Origin: DASZIT01 sp963770635 | GTDB taxonomy: Bacteria; Actinomycetota; Acidimicrobiia; Acidimicrobiales; RAAP-2 | Length of the DNA stretch: 64,000 nt | Assembly: GCA_963770635.1 (NCBI GenBank) | Contig: CAVYQI010000006.1 | Span: forward strand, 434,001 to 498,000 | Direction: 5' to 3' | Shown here: positions 1 through 8,644 of the stretch, one piece after another | Layout: every line of letters begins with the position of its first letter | How positions within the stretch are numbered: the first letter of the stretch is position 1 | Position numbers and translations under genes: made by a program | The notes under the pieces: generated by a model | What the model saw: the letters and a program-made list of their open reading frames with translations, nothing else | What the model was told of the DNA's origin: nothing | The model's database searches: none

Positions 1-63
1 CGCGAGTTCGACGTGGCCCGATGAGTCACGCCCGTGACGCCGATGTCGGCCGAACCGCCGGCC

Positions 64-1371
64 TTACGACCCGGAGACCGGCGCCGGGTCGGCAGCCGAC
101 CCGTTGACCCGCGGGCCCACCGGGAGGGGTGTCCCCGAGGCGGGCTGGCCGGACGCCAACGGCTCCGGCGCGCCCGAATACGAGCCGACCGGTCGACGGA
201 CCAATGGCGTGGTGATGGCCAGGATGAACGGCAACCAGAAGTAGGTCTGGAAAATGATGGGAGCGGTCTCCGCGTAGACCAGCGAGGCGATGGCGCCGGC
301 AAAGATGATGTCGGCGGTCGGGTCCCGTCTTCGGCCTTTGAACGACCTCCAGAGCGCCGAGAGGACCGCCACCATTGTCCCGATCAAGAAGAGGAATCCC
401 CCCTGGTACCAGAGGATCAGGATGAGGTTGTGCGGGGCGTAGACAGCTCCGGAATAGATGTCGAAGTAGACGGCGCCCGAGACTTGGTCCAGCCCGTGGC
501 CGACCAGGGGTTGCTCGGCGATCCCGTGCCAGGCGGCTTTGTAGGTGTCGACCCGCAGGGTGCCGGTGTTGGCGCTCGACGAATTCCCCACGGTGGACTG
601 GAAGCGGCTGATCGGATTGCTCGCACCCAGGAAGAGCGTCCCGGCCGCGTACACGACGACGATCAGGACGGCGCCGGTGATGACCCTCCGGAGATTGACC
701 CGGCGCAGGACCAGGAGAACGAAACCGGCGGCGAACGCCGCCAGGATGGCCGACACACTGCCGCTGAGGATGAGCCCGAAGGAGATCAACATGACGGAAA
801 CGAGGCGATGCCGGCGCCGGCCGAGACCGAGTTCCATCGTCAAGCCGATGGCGAACACCAGGCCGAGGGCCAAGGCGGCCCCCAACTCGTCGGGCTGACT
901 GGTGAACCCGACGGCCCGGCCGAAGGCCGCGGCCGGAAGGGGATAGAGATGCACTTTCTGGAGGATCTCCGCGAACCCTGATGCTGCGCATCCGAGCACG
1001 AAGGCGTACATGCCTAGTTGCTTCAGGCGCTGGGTGAAGAGAACACTGCGGAGGAGCCAGGGCCAGAACAGGATCACGAAGATCATCCGGAACAGCACCA
1101 ACACGCTGAGGGTGAGGTCGAGGGCGACAACGCAGGCGGCGATTCCCCCGATCACGATCAGCACCAGGGCAAGCCACCATGACACCGGCATCGGCTCGAT
1201 CCGCGGCCGGTCCTTGGAGAAGAACAACACGATGATGCCCACCACGAAGATCAGGTCGCTGACCTGGACGCCGCCCCCCCGGAACGTGGTCATGGGAATC
1301 ATGAAGATTCCGAGGAAGGACAGACCGAGTGCCACGGTCCAGAACTTGTCGCGTTGCTCCCGGGGCACCAC
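64..1371 (-). CDS. O-antigen ligase / Wzy-like polysaccharide polymerase membrane protein
   Basis: Predicted polytopic inner-membrane protein of 435 aa with about ten hydrophobic segments, beginning with a helix around residues 12-30. Length, topology and the long loop in the C-terminal half (residues around 270-330, containing VGHGLD and APHNLILILWYQGG) match the O-antigen ligase/WzyC family, in which the equivalent loop carries a histidine used in glycan transfer. The role is probably to polymerise or ligate lipid-linked repeat units of the exopolysaccharide made by the neighbouring genes. The start is GTG; a divergent glycosyltransferase begins 145 bp away. The acidic, proline-rich C-terminus is low complexity. 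Family is fairly sure; polymerase versus ligase cannot be decided from sequence. Confidence 0.8.
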   Translation of the reverse strand: MVPREQRDKFWTVALGLSFLGIFMIPMTTFRGGGVQVSDLIFVVGIIVLFFSKDRPRIEPMPVSWWLALVLIVIGGIAACVVALDLTLSVLVLFRMIFVILFWPWLLRSVLFTQRLKQLGMYAFVLGCAASGFAEILQKVHLYPLPAAAFGRAVGFTSQPDELGAALALGLVFAIGLTMELGLGRRRHRLVSVMLISFGLILSGSVSAILAAFAAGFVLLVLRRVNLRRVITGAVLIVVVYAAGTLFLGASNPISRFQSTVGNSSSANTGTLRVDTYKAAWHGIAEQPLVGHGLDQVSGAVYFDIYSGAVYAPHNLILILWYQGGFLFLIGTMVAVLSALWRSFKGRRRDPTADIIFAGAIASLVYAETAPIIFQTYFWLPFILAITTPLVRRPVGSYSGAPEPLASGQPASGTPLPVGPRVNGSAADPAPVSGS

Positions 1372-1515
1372 CGCCGAAGGTTACCGCCCCCCGGGAGGAA
1401 CCGGTAGGTAGCCCGACGACCCGCCCCCAGTAGGGGGACCGGCGGCGGCGGCGGGGTAGAGTCTCGGACCTGTCTCGCCATCCGATCCACCCATCTCTCC
1501 GCCAACGCCCACCTC

Positions 1516-2766
1516 GTGACCACTGACCGCGCCCCCCGGACCCCGCCCCGTGCGCCCCGGCCGCTTTCCATCGTGATCCACGACTACTCCGGGCACCCGG
1601 GGCAGGTCCAGCTGAGCCGGGCCCTGGCCGGACGGGGTCACCGGGTCATCCACCAGCACTGCCCGTCCTATGTGACCGGCAAGGGAGCGGTGGAGCCGGT
1701 GGCCGACGACCCGGTCACCCTCAGCTTCGAACCCTGCCCGATGGAGGGAGAATTCAAGCGGTACTCACCGGTGAAGCGGGTCCTCCAGGAGCTGTCCTAC
1801 GGTTGGCGGGCCGGCGGGTTGATCGCATCGCACCACCCCGACGTGGCCGTGCTGTCCAACATCCCGCTGCTGGCCCACGCGCTGGTGGCCGCCCGGCTGC
1901 GATGGCTGCGCATCCCGATGGTCTTCTGGCACCAGGACATCTACAGCGCCGCCATCTCCGCCACCGCCACCCAGCGGCTGGGGACCGCGGGCGCCGCCAT
2001 CGGATGGGTGGCCGACCGGATCGAACGGGCGATTGCCCGATGGAGCAGCGCCATCGTGGCCATCTCCCCCACCTTCGAGCCCAAACTCCGGTCCTGGGGG
2101 GTGGCGGAGTCGGCCATCCACGTGGTCCCCAACTGGGCCCCCATCGAGGACCTCCCGGTCCGGGGCAAGGACAACCCGTGGAGCCGGCGGATGGGGCTGG
2201 CGTCCACCCCGGTGGTCCTCTACACCGGCACCCTGGGGTTGAAGCACGACCCGAGCATCCTGGCCGCCGTCGCCGATCATCTGAACACCGCCCTCCCCGA
2301 GGCCCGGGTGGTGGTGATCTCGGAAGGGAAGGGACGGGAGTGGCTCGAGTCCTGGAAGCAGGAGCACGCCGCCGAGAACCTCCTCCTGCTCGACTACCAG
2401 CCCTATCCGGACCTGCCCGAGGTGATGGGCAGCGCCGACCTGCTGGTGGCGATTCTGGAGCCCGACGCCAGCCGGTATTCGGTCCCCTCCAAGGCGCTCA
2501 CCTACCTCTGTGCCGAGCGGGCCATCGTGGGTTTCCTTCCCGCCAACAACTCCATCGGCCAGTTGCTCGAGACCGAGGGGGCCGGGGTGGTGGCCGACCC
2601 CGCCGATCGCCAGCGGATCGGGCCGGTGGTGACCGGCTTGCTCGGCGACGGCAACGGCCGGGCCGCCATGGGTCGGGCGGGGCGGGGCTACGCCGAGGCC
2701 ACCTTCTCCCCCGAGGTCGCCGCCGATCGGTTCGAAGCCGTGTTCGCCGGCTGTCTGACCCGGTGA
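1516..2766 (+). CDS. GT4-family glycosyltransferase (WcaI-like)
   Basis: GT-B fold retaining glycosyltransferase of 416 aa, expected to be cytosolic or membrane-associated and to add a sugar from a nucleotide donor to the growing repeat unit. The N-terminal acceptor domain opens with LSIVIHDYSGHPGQ. The C-terminal donor domain has VVLYTGTLGLKHDP and, further on, ILEPDASRYSVPSKALTYL, the usual place of the nucleotide-sugar binding E/S-x-P-S-K motif. WcaI-type colanic acid transferases share this pattern. The GTG start lies in an alanine/proline-rich leader; a later start is possible. It is divergent from the O-antigen-ligase-like gene. Sugar specificity is unknown. Confidence 0.85.
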   Translation: MTTDRAPRTPPRAPRPLSIVIHDYSGHPGQVQLSRALAGRGHRVIHQHCPSYVTGKGAVEPVADDPVTLSFEPCPMEGEFKRYSPVKRVLQELSYGWRAGGLIASHHPDVAVLSNIPLLAHALVAARLRWLRIPMVFWHQDIYSAAISATATQRLGTAGAAIGWVADRIERAIARWSSAIVAISPTFEPKLRSWGVAESAIHVVPNWAPIEDLPVRGKDNPWSRRMGLASTPVVLYTGTLGLKHDPSILAAVADHLNTALPEARVVVISEGKGREWLESWKQEHAAENLLLLDYQPYPDLPEVMGSADLLVAILEPDASRYSVPSKALTYLCAERAIVGFLPANNSIGQLLETEGAGVVADPADRQRIGPVVTGLLGDGNGRAAMGRAGRGYAEATFSPEVAADRFEAVFAGCLTR

Positions 2767-2971
2767 TGAGCACCGAAGATCATCGCGGCCGTCGTCGACG
2801 ACGGTAAGACGGCGCCTGAGGCTCTGGCTCGAGGCCGCGCACCACTGGGTACCGAGCGTGATTCGCCAACGCGATGTTGTGCTGGTTCCAGCCGTCGAAC
2901 CGCGTCGATGAACTCCGCGTCGCGGTCGCGGTCAGGCTCGAGGACCAGGGAGCTGACGTGGCCGCCGATGC

Positions 2972-2977
2972 TATTCT
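2972..2977 (+). promoter_or_regulatory. Leaderless -10 box of the GT4 gene at 2984
   Basis: TATTCT ends exactly 6 nt before the ATG at 2984, so transcription would start at or next to the start codon. No Shine-Dalgarno sequence is present. The spacing repeats at several other genes in this window. The preceding 200 bp (2767-2971) contain no convincing gene. Confidence 0.55.
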
Positions 2978-2983
2978 TCGCGG

Positions 2984-4103
2984 ATGGTCGAACGTGTCGC
3001 GGGTTCCCAAAACGGATCCGGCGCGCTTCCATCCACCAGAGCGATTCGCTTCATTGCCCTGGGCGGCGGCGTCAATGGCAATGCGGAAGCGATGATGCAC
3101 GCGCTCCACGATCTGGGTGACCACCTGCTGATCGTCATATCGGCAACCCACGAGAACACCGCGTTCAAACCGCTCGAGTCGCTGGAGCGGGCGGAGATTC
3201 TGGCTTGGGACGAGGACCAGGACCCTCAAGTCCTGATCGACCGGGTGGCGGCTTTCCGGCCGGACAGCGATCATGTGCGGCGGGTGGAACATCCCGTCCA
3301 GCTATCGGAAGGTGATGAAGCAACAGCCGTCACACGTGCTCCGGATGATGTTCACCGACAGCATCTGGCGCTCGACCCCGAAGCAGTGGGTCGGCCGCGG
3401 ACTTCACCCGCTCCTGTTCAAACCCCTGTTCGACGTGGTGGTGGTGCCGAGCGAGCGGACCGAGTTCCTGGCCCGGCGCATCGGGTTCGGCCCCGGCGAC
3501 ATCATCCGGGGTGCCTACACCGCCGACACCCCGCGATTCGACACCGGTCCCCGTTCCGGCGAGGAGTTGGCGTCGCGGCGTCGATTTCTCTTCGTGGGTC
3601 GGCTGATCCCGTTCAAGGGCATTGACGTGCTGGCTGACGCCTACCGACGCTACCGATCCGCGGTGCCCGATCCCTGGGAACTCCACATCGTCGGACTCGG
3701 TCCGGAGGAGCGCCACCTCAAGGGTATTGAGGGAGTGACGATGCACGCCTTTCTCCAGCCGACGGAGGTCGCAACTCTCATGCATGAGAGCTCGTGCCTG
3801 GTCCTCACCTCCAACGGAGAGCACTACGGGCTCGTCGTGCACGAGGCGGCCGCGGCCGGGTTGCCCTTGCTGGTCTCGGAGACCGCCGGCGCGGTGCCCG
3901 GCCTGGTCCAGGACGGCTACAACGGCTGGGCGGTTCCCGAACGCGACGTCACCGCCTGGAGCGCAGCGATGACCCGGATGGCGGGCCTGTCGGCGGAGCG
4001 ACTGGGCGACATGTCCGCCGTCAGCCACGCCCTTTCCACCCGGCTGAGCCCGTCGGGCTGGGCCCGCAACCTCCACGAGGAAATCGACCGCCGCACGTCG
4101 TGA
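2984..4103 (+). CDS. GT4-family glycosyltransferase, one frameshift
   Basis: Two overlapping reading frames make one GT4 glycosyltransferase of about 373 aa. The first frame (from ATG 2984) gives the N-terminal Rossmann domain, starting at IRFIALGGGVNGNAEAMMHAL. It shifts at about 3265-3275, just before CGGWNIPSS. The second frame carries RRFLFVGRLIPFKGIDVLADAY and the donor-site region SNGEHYGLVVHEAAAAGLPLL, with the E-x7-E pattern typical of GT4. Total length is 3n+1, so one surplus base explains the break. A leaderless promoter precedes the start. Probable role: another glycosyl transfer step in the surface polysaccharide. The shift looks like a sequence error, but true inactivation cannot be excluded. 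Confidence 0.75.
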
Positions 4104-4286
4104 CCGAGGCCCGGGGCGCTGAGGGCCTCGCTTCATGACCCGGCGGCATTTTGGTCACCGCCGCCAGGGCCGATAAGGTAACGGGGTCCTCTGGGGGCCA
4201 TTTTGCCGACTAGCGCGAAACGGCGCCCCGACCGGGCTGATATTCGGGGGAGCGGTTTCGTGCCGGCGAAAGCAAGGGAGATGCCG

Positions 4287-5259
4287 ATGAAGAACGTCTT
4301 GGTGACGGGCGGTGGAGGATTCATCGGTGGCCACTTGGTTGCCCGGCTGCGCGATGAGGGTGTGGAGCACATTCGCTCAGTGGACCAGGCGCCGATCGAC
4401 CAGTGGCACCAGACCTTCTCCGACGTCGACAACCAGGTCGGTGATCTCCAGGAGTTGGAGCCGTGCCGGGCGGCGTGCGAAGGGATCGACACCGTCTTCA
4501 ACCTGGCCGCCGACATGGGGGGCATGGGCTTCATCGAGAACAACAAGGCCCTGTGCATGTTGTCGGGACTGATCTCTACCCACATGCTGATGGCCGCCCG
4601 CGACGCCGGCGTCCAGCGGTTCTTCTACTCCTCGTCGGCCTGCGTCTACGCCGCCGACAAGCAGGAGTCGCCGGAGGTGGAACCGCTGCGGGAGGAGTGA
4701 CGCCTATCCGGCCATGCCGGAAGACGGCTACGGCTGGGAAAAACTCTTCAGCGAGCGGATGGCCCGGCATTTCTACGAGGACTTCGGGCTCGAGACCCGG
4801 GTGGCCCGGTACCACAACGTCTACGGCCCGCTCGGCACCTATGACGGCGGTCGGGAGAAGGCGCCGGCGGCCATCAGCCGGAAGGTGTCGACGGCCAAGC
4901 TCAGTGGAAATCACGAGATCGAGATCTGGGGCGACGGCAAGCAGACCCGGAGCTTCACCTACATCGACGACTGTGTCGAGGGCACCCTTCGGCTCACCGA
5001 CAGCGACATCCGGGAGCCGCTCAACATCGGGAGCGAGCAGCTGGTGACCGTCAACGAGCTGGTGGACATCGTGGAGAACGTGGCCGGCATCAAGCTCAAG
5101 CGTCGCTACAACCTCGATGCGCCCCAGGGCGTGCGGGGGCGGAACAGCGACAACACGCGGATCACCGAGACCCTGGGTTGGGCTCCCGCCATCAGCCTCG
5201 AGGACGGGATGGAGAAGACCTACGAGTGGGTCTACAACGAGCTGAGCGCGAGCGCCTGA
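4287..5259 (+). CDS. NAD-dependent epimerase, GDP-mannose 3,5-epimerase-like, one frameshift
   Basis: Extended short-chain dehydrogenase/reductase. The N-terminal NAD-binding motif is VTGGGGFIGGHL. The segment AADMGGMGFIENN is characteristic of GDP-mannose 3,5-epimerases. SSSACVYAADKQ supplies the catalytic serine region and YGWEKLFSER the Y-x3-K pair. The frame breaks at 4698: dropping the single T in GAGGAGTGACGCC restores LREEDAYPAMPEDGYGWEK, exactly the conserved continuation, so the upstream TGA is almost certainly an artefact or a very recent mutation. ATG 4287 is chosen because AAGGGAG (4274-4280) lies 6 nt upstream; ATG 4281 is in frame but too close. Likely product: a GDP-L-galactose- or GDP-gulose-type sugar for the glycan. 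Confidence 0.8.
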
Positions 5260-5316
5260 CCGCCCGCCCGTCTGACCGGCGGGCGTAGGTCATCGACGCC
5301 GAATCTCTTCGGATGC

Positions 5317-6057
5317 CTACGGCGCGACCTCCCGACGCCGAGCGCACACCACCAGAGCCATCTGGGCGGCCCGGGGGAGACGACGTTCGACCCCCTCGAC
5401 GAATCCGCCCAACTTCGGCCACGGTTTGAGGTACTGATCGAGGCCGGTTCGTGATGCCGCCGCCCACTCGAAGTCGCGATCGAGCAGCGCGTGCAGCGCC
5501 GGACGGGTGTTCATCAGATAGGCGGTCGGAAAGACGTCCTTTTCCAGTCGGCCTGGTTGCAACCGGTTGAGAACCCGCGAGTGCGTCCGGTTGGGCACCA
5601 TCCGGGCGCCGATCGAGAGTGGTGAATGGCGGCTGACGGTCCGGGCCAGAAACACGCCCCCGGGTCGTAGTACCCGGGTCAGCTCGGCCACGAACAAGGC
5701 CGGATCCTGGACATGTTCGAGGACCCAGTCGCTGACGGCAAGGTCCACGACGCCGTCCGCTATCGGCCACCGCTGGTCATCACCCATGAGGTGGAACTCG
5801 TCGATGATCGGGTTCTCTTTGGCCGCCGCATCGACGTCGATGCCCACCACGCGGCGGCCGGGGCCCCGGAGGTCCTGCCAGGCCTTCGAGGTTCGGGTGG
5901 CTACCTGCGCACCCCGGCCGCAACCGACCTCCAAAATGAACGATGACTGCGAAGCCACTGCTTGGGCGGACATGAAAAAGACGTGCGCGCTGTCGAGCGC
6001 AAGCATATGGTCGTCGAACATCTCGTCCCAGCCAAGCGGCTCGACTTCAACCGACAT
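5317..6057 (-). CDS. Class I SAM-dependent methyltransferase
   Basis: About 246 aa with the Methyltransf_11 pattern. Motif I is ILEVGCGRGAQVA, the acidic end of strand 2 is VVGIDVDAAAKEN, and motif post-II is DLAVSDWVLEHVQDPALFVAELTRVLRPGGVF split over residues around 110-140. The C-terminal third is helical, typical of small-molecule or sugar methyltransferases. ATG 6057 is preferred over TTG 6063 because GAGGGG lies about 10 nt upstream of it. In this polysaccharide locus a sugar or lipid-linked substrate is likely but not shown. Confidence 0.8.
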   Translation of the reverse strand: MSVEVEPLGWDEMFDDHMLALDSAHVFFMSAQAVASQSSFILEVGCGRGAQVATRTSKAWQDLRGPGRRVVGIDVDAAAKENPIIDEFHLMGDDQRWPIADGVVDLAVSDWVLEHVQDPALFVAELTRVLRPGGVFLARTVSRHSPLSIGARMVPNRTHSRVLNRLQPGRLEKDVFPTAYLMNTRPALHALLDRDFEWAAASRTGLDQYLKPWPKLGGFVEGVERRLPRAAQMALVVCARRREVAP

Positions 6058-6113
6058 CTGCAATTCACCCCTCGCCGAGAATGAGCCACGATAGCAGCAG
6101 CCGGTTTCGGGGA

Positions 6114-6716
6114 TCAGGCGGACGCGATAGCAGTATCGCCCGGAAGATCCCGGTAGGCGACGTGCACGGCGGGGATCCCCGAAACAATCGAACGCTCGCC
6201 GACATCCGACCTCACGACCGAATTGGCGCCGATGATGGCGTTGTCACCCACCCGGACGTCGCCGAGGATGACGCAGTGGGCGCCGAGGAAAACGCCATCG
6301 CCGACCGTCGGGTAGTCACCTTTGCCGGTGATCGGGTCGCGGTCGTCGTCATTCTTGACGCCGAGGACGACCCCCCCGGCGAAGGTCACGTTGTTGCCGA
6401 TCTTCGATCCGGGCCCGAGGACGATCCCCGACGGGTGGGTGAGCATGACCCCGAGGCCTACCTCGGCACCGGGGACGAAGTCGGCTCCGGTGACCGAACC
6501 GGCCACGGTTCGGATGATCCAGGCCAGTCGGATGTACCCGGCCCGGACCAGGCATTGCTGGCAGCGGAGGAACAGTGAGGCGAGGAGGTGCGAGGACAAG
6601 GGCAGCAACATGATGACCCCCAGCCAGCTGGGTCGGGTCCGCGGCCGCATCCGCGCGTAGTCCGAGAACATCATCTCGCGAAAGCTGGGCGCGGCCGCGG
6701 TGTCGGGGCGGGACAT
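6114..6716 (-). CDS. Serine acetyltransferase-like hexapeptide acyltransferase
   Basis: 200 aa left-handed beta-helix (hexapeptide repeat) O-acyltransferase resembling the CysE/colanic-acid acetyltransferase group. The hexapeptide stretch runs from PGAEVGLGVMLTHPSGIVLG through VGDGVFLGAHCVILGDVRVGDNAIIGANSVV to the usual end SIVSGIPA. The TH dipeptide is a good candidate for the catalytic histidine. In sugar loci such enzymes O-acetylate glycan residues using acetyl-CoA. A TACAGT box lies 7 nt upstream of the ATG, suggesting leaderless transcription. It could instead be a true serine acetyltransferase, but no cysteine biosynthesis gene is near. Confidence 0.8.
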   Translation of the reverse strand: MSRPDTAAAPSFREMMFSDYARMRPRTRPSWLGVIMLLPLSSHLLASLFLRCQQCLVRAGYIRLAWIIRTVAGSVTGADFVPGAEVGLGVMLTHPSGIVLGPGSKIGNNVTFAGGVVLGVKNDDDRDPITGKGDYPTVGDGVFLGAHCVILGDVRVGDNAIIGANSVVRSDVGERSIVSGIPAVHVAYRDLPGDTAIASA

Positions 6717-6723
6717 GGCCGAA

Positions 6724-6729
6724 ACTGTA
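6724..6729 (-). promoter_or_regulatory. Leaderless -10 box (TACAGT) of the acyltransferase at 6716
   Basis: On the minus strand TACAGT is separated from the ATG at 6716 by 7 nt and there is no ribosome-binding site, as at other genes here. Confidence 0.45.
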
Positions 6730-6966
6730 CTCGGCGCCCTTGCGTAGCTGACGACGGCTGTGGTTGGCCTTCGTCTTCGAAACGGCTAGGTATGCGGGTG
6801 CGCACATCGACGGCTTCACCAGCCCCTCGGGTACCCGGGCGGGCGATCGGCAAACGTGCCGACGATCCGGGCAGGACGGGTCGACGCCGCCGGCTCAGCT
6901 TGCCGCCGCCGACGGCATTCCGGTTCCCCCATCGGCCGCATCCCTATCTCTTGCTATTGTCCCCGT

Positions 6967-7821
6967 GTGCCAGTCGAACCCTCCACCCAGGCGTCGTCCC
7001 TCTATCTCGACCTGATGAAGAGGAGCCTGACCGGCGCGCTGGCCGAGGACAACGACAGCATTCTGGGTGGCGTCCGTACCCAGGGCTCGCCGTCGTGGAA
7101 GAAGCGGCTGGCCAGCTCGGTGGGCGAGCTGGCGTCGCGTTTCAACCTCGAGATCGCCTACAAGAAGCCCTACGACCCGAAGCTACGAGAGATGGGTTGG
7201 GACTGGCCGGCCCGGGCGGAGTCGATGATCGGGTTGCGCCGGATGGACAACATCCAGGAGTGCATCCAGACGGTGCTCCGAGACGACGTACCCGGAGACC
7301 TGATCGAGACCGGTGTCTGGCGGGGTGGTGCCTGCATCTTCATGAAGGCGAACCTGGTGGCGGGGGGCGACACCACCCGCAACGTCTGGGTGGCCGACTC
7401 GTTCCAAGGTCTGCCCAAGCCGGACGCGGTCCGGTTCCCGGCCGACGCCGGGGACGAATTGCACAAGCGCGGTGGCCTCAGCATTGGCGCCGACCAGGTC
7501 CGTCACAACTTCGAGCGCTACGGGGTGCTCGACGACCGGGTGAAGTTCCTGGTCGGTTGGTTCAAGGACACCCTGCCCACCGCGCCGATCGAGGTCCTGG
7601 CGTTGATGCGCCTCGACGGTGACATGTACGAGTCCACCTGGCAGGCGATCGAAGTGCTCTACCCCAAGCTGTCGCCAGGGGGATTCTGCATCATCGACGA
7701 CTTCGGCAGCCACCAATCCCAGGCCGGGAAGGCGGTCCACGACTACCGCCAGGCCAACGGCATCGATGAGCCGATCGTGGACATCGACGGGTACGGGGCC
7801 TACTGGCGCCGGCGCTCCTAG
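6967..7821 (+). CDS. TylF/MycF-family O-methyltransferase
   Basis: 284 aa from GTG 6967. This start is chosen because the conserved TylF N-terminus LYLDLMKRSLTG follows about 11 residues later and upstream codons look non-coding. Family marks are the SAM-binding GDLIETGVWRGGACIFMKA, the acidic WVADSFQGLPKPD, and MRLDGDMYESTWQAIEVLYPKL with the metal-binding acidic residues, then GGFCIIDDFG. TylF-type enzymes are Mg-dependent and methylate hydroxyls of deoxysugars; in bacterial surface loci they methylate glycan sugars. A role in sugar O-methylation is therefore likely. Confidence 0.85.
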   Translation: MPVEPSTQASSLYLDLMKRSLTGALAEDNDSILGGVRTQGSPSWKKRLASSVGELASRFNLEIAYKKPYDPKLREMGWDWPARAESMIGLRRMDNIQECIQTVLRDDVPGDLIETGVWRGGACIFMKANLVAGGDTTRNVWVADSFQGLPKPDAVRFPADAGDELHKRGGLSIGADQVRHNFERYGVLDDRVKFLVGWFKDTLPTAPIEVLALMRLDGDMYESTWQAIEVLYPKLSPGGFCIIDDFGSHQSQAGKAVHDYRQANGIDEPIVDIDGYGAYWRRRS

Positions 7822-7833
7822 GCGTTCTGCGGC

Positions 7834-8496
7834 TCAGATGGCGGGCGCCGCGCTCCCTCGGGTACGGGAGCGGGCGTATTTGATGAAGGCTTCGACGTCG
7901 TCGCCGGCCAGGAGCGGGACCGCCTCCCGGATCTCCTGCTCGGGCCAGTCCCACCAGCGGATCTCCAGCAGCGCCTGACGCTGCTCTTCGGGGTAGCGAT
8001 ACCGGATCAGCTTGGCCGGGTTGCCGCCGACGATGGCATACGGCTCGACATCCTTCGTCACCAGCGCCAGGGCGCCGACGATGGCCCCATCCCCGATGTT
8101 CACCCCGCTGAGCAAGGTGGAACGCCAGCCGGCATAGACGTCGGAGCCGATGATGGTGTCCTTGCTCGGGGCCGGGAATCCGTCCTCGCCGGCACCGGGC
8201 ATCCCCAGCAGGACGCGGAGGGGATAGGTGGTCAGTCGGTCGGGGGGGTGGCCGCCGCCGAGCATGATGGTCGACCCAACCGACGAGTAGTTGCCGATGT
8301 GGAGGCGGGTCTCGTCGAGCATATGGGTGAAGATCTCCGGGGTGCCGTAGGTACCGGTCCCGATGGTCACCCGCCCGGCCCGCTGCAGCCGGCGCAGCAC
8401 GAGCGCGTCCCGGCCGACAAACCCGGCACCCGTCCGCCGGTGGTACACGTTCCTGATGATGAGGGCCCTGTCTCTCAAACGGTCAACGGCTCCCAA
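7834..8496 (-). CDS. CatB-like hexapeptide acetyltransferase
   Basis: About 220 aa, matching the xenobiotic acetyltransferase (CatB/Vat) branch of left-handed beta-helix acyltransferases. It contains LHIGNYSSVGSTIMLGGGH, the histidine sitting where CatB enzymes have the catalytic residue, then TIIGSDVYAGWRSTLLSGV and the C-terminal coil YAIVGGNPAKLIRYRYPE with the typical helix WWDWPEQEIREAVPLL. In glycan loci this group O- or N-acetylates sugars. The assigned start is TTG; no clear ribosome-binding site is seen, so the N-terminus is uncertain. It converges with the TylF-type gene. Confidence 0.8.
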   Translation of the reverse strand: MGAVDRLRDRALIIRNVYHRRTGAGFVGRDALVLRRLQRAGRVTIGTGTYGTPEIFTHMLDETRLHIGNYSSVGSTIMLGGGHPPDRLTTYPLRVLLGMPGAGEDGFPAPSKDTIIGSDVYAGWRSTLLSGVNIGDGAIVGALALVTKDVEPYAIVGGNPAKLIRYRYPEEQRQALLEIRWWDWPEQEIREAVPLLAGDDVEAFIKYARSRTRGSAAPAI

Positions 8497-8644
8497 CCCA
8501 GCTCCATCCCTTCGTCAAACGCCGATCAGTGCGGGGACGATGATCTCCCTCGCTCCCCCATGGCGCACCCGGTCCGAGTAGGGGATCAGACTAGGGCCAC
8601 CCTGGCCCGCCCGCCAGCTTGGGAGCCGAGCGCGTCTCCGCCGG

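Noticed and set aside
1..63. Possible gene remnant at the left window edge
   Set aside because: Only 63 bp precede the stop of the O-antigen-ligase-like gene; nothing can be supported.
2780..3292. 170-residue minus-strand frame between two glycosyltransferase genes
   Set aside because: Overlaps the clearly coding start of the plus-strand GT4 gene and has no recognisable motif.
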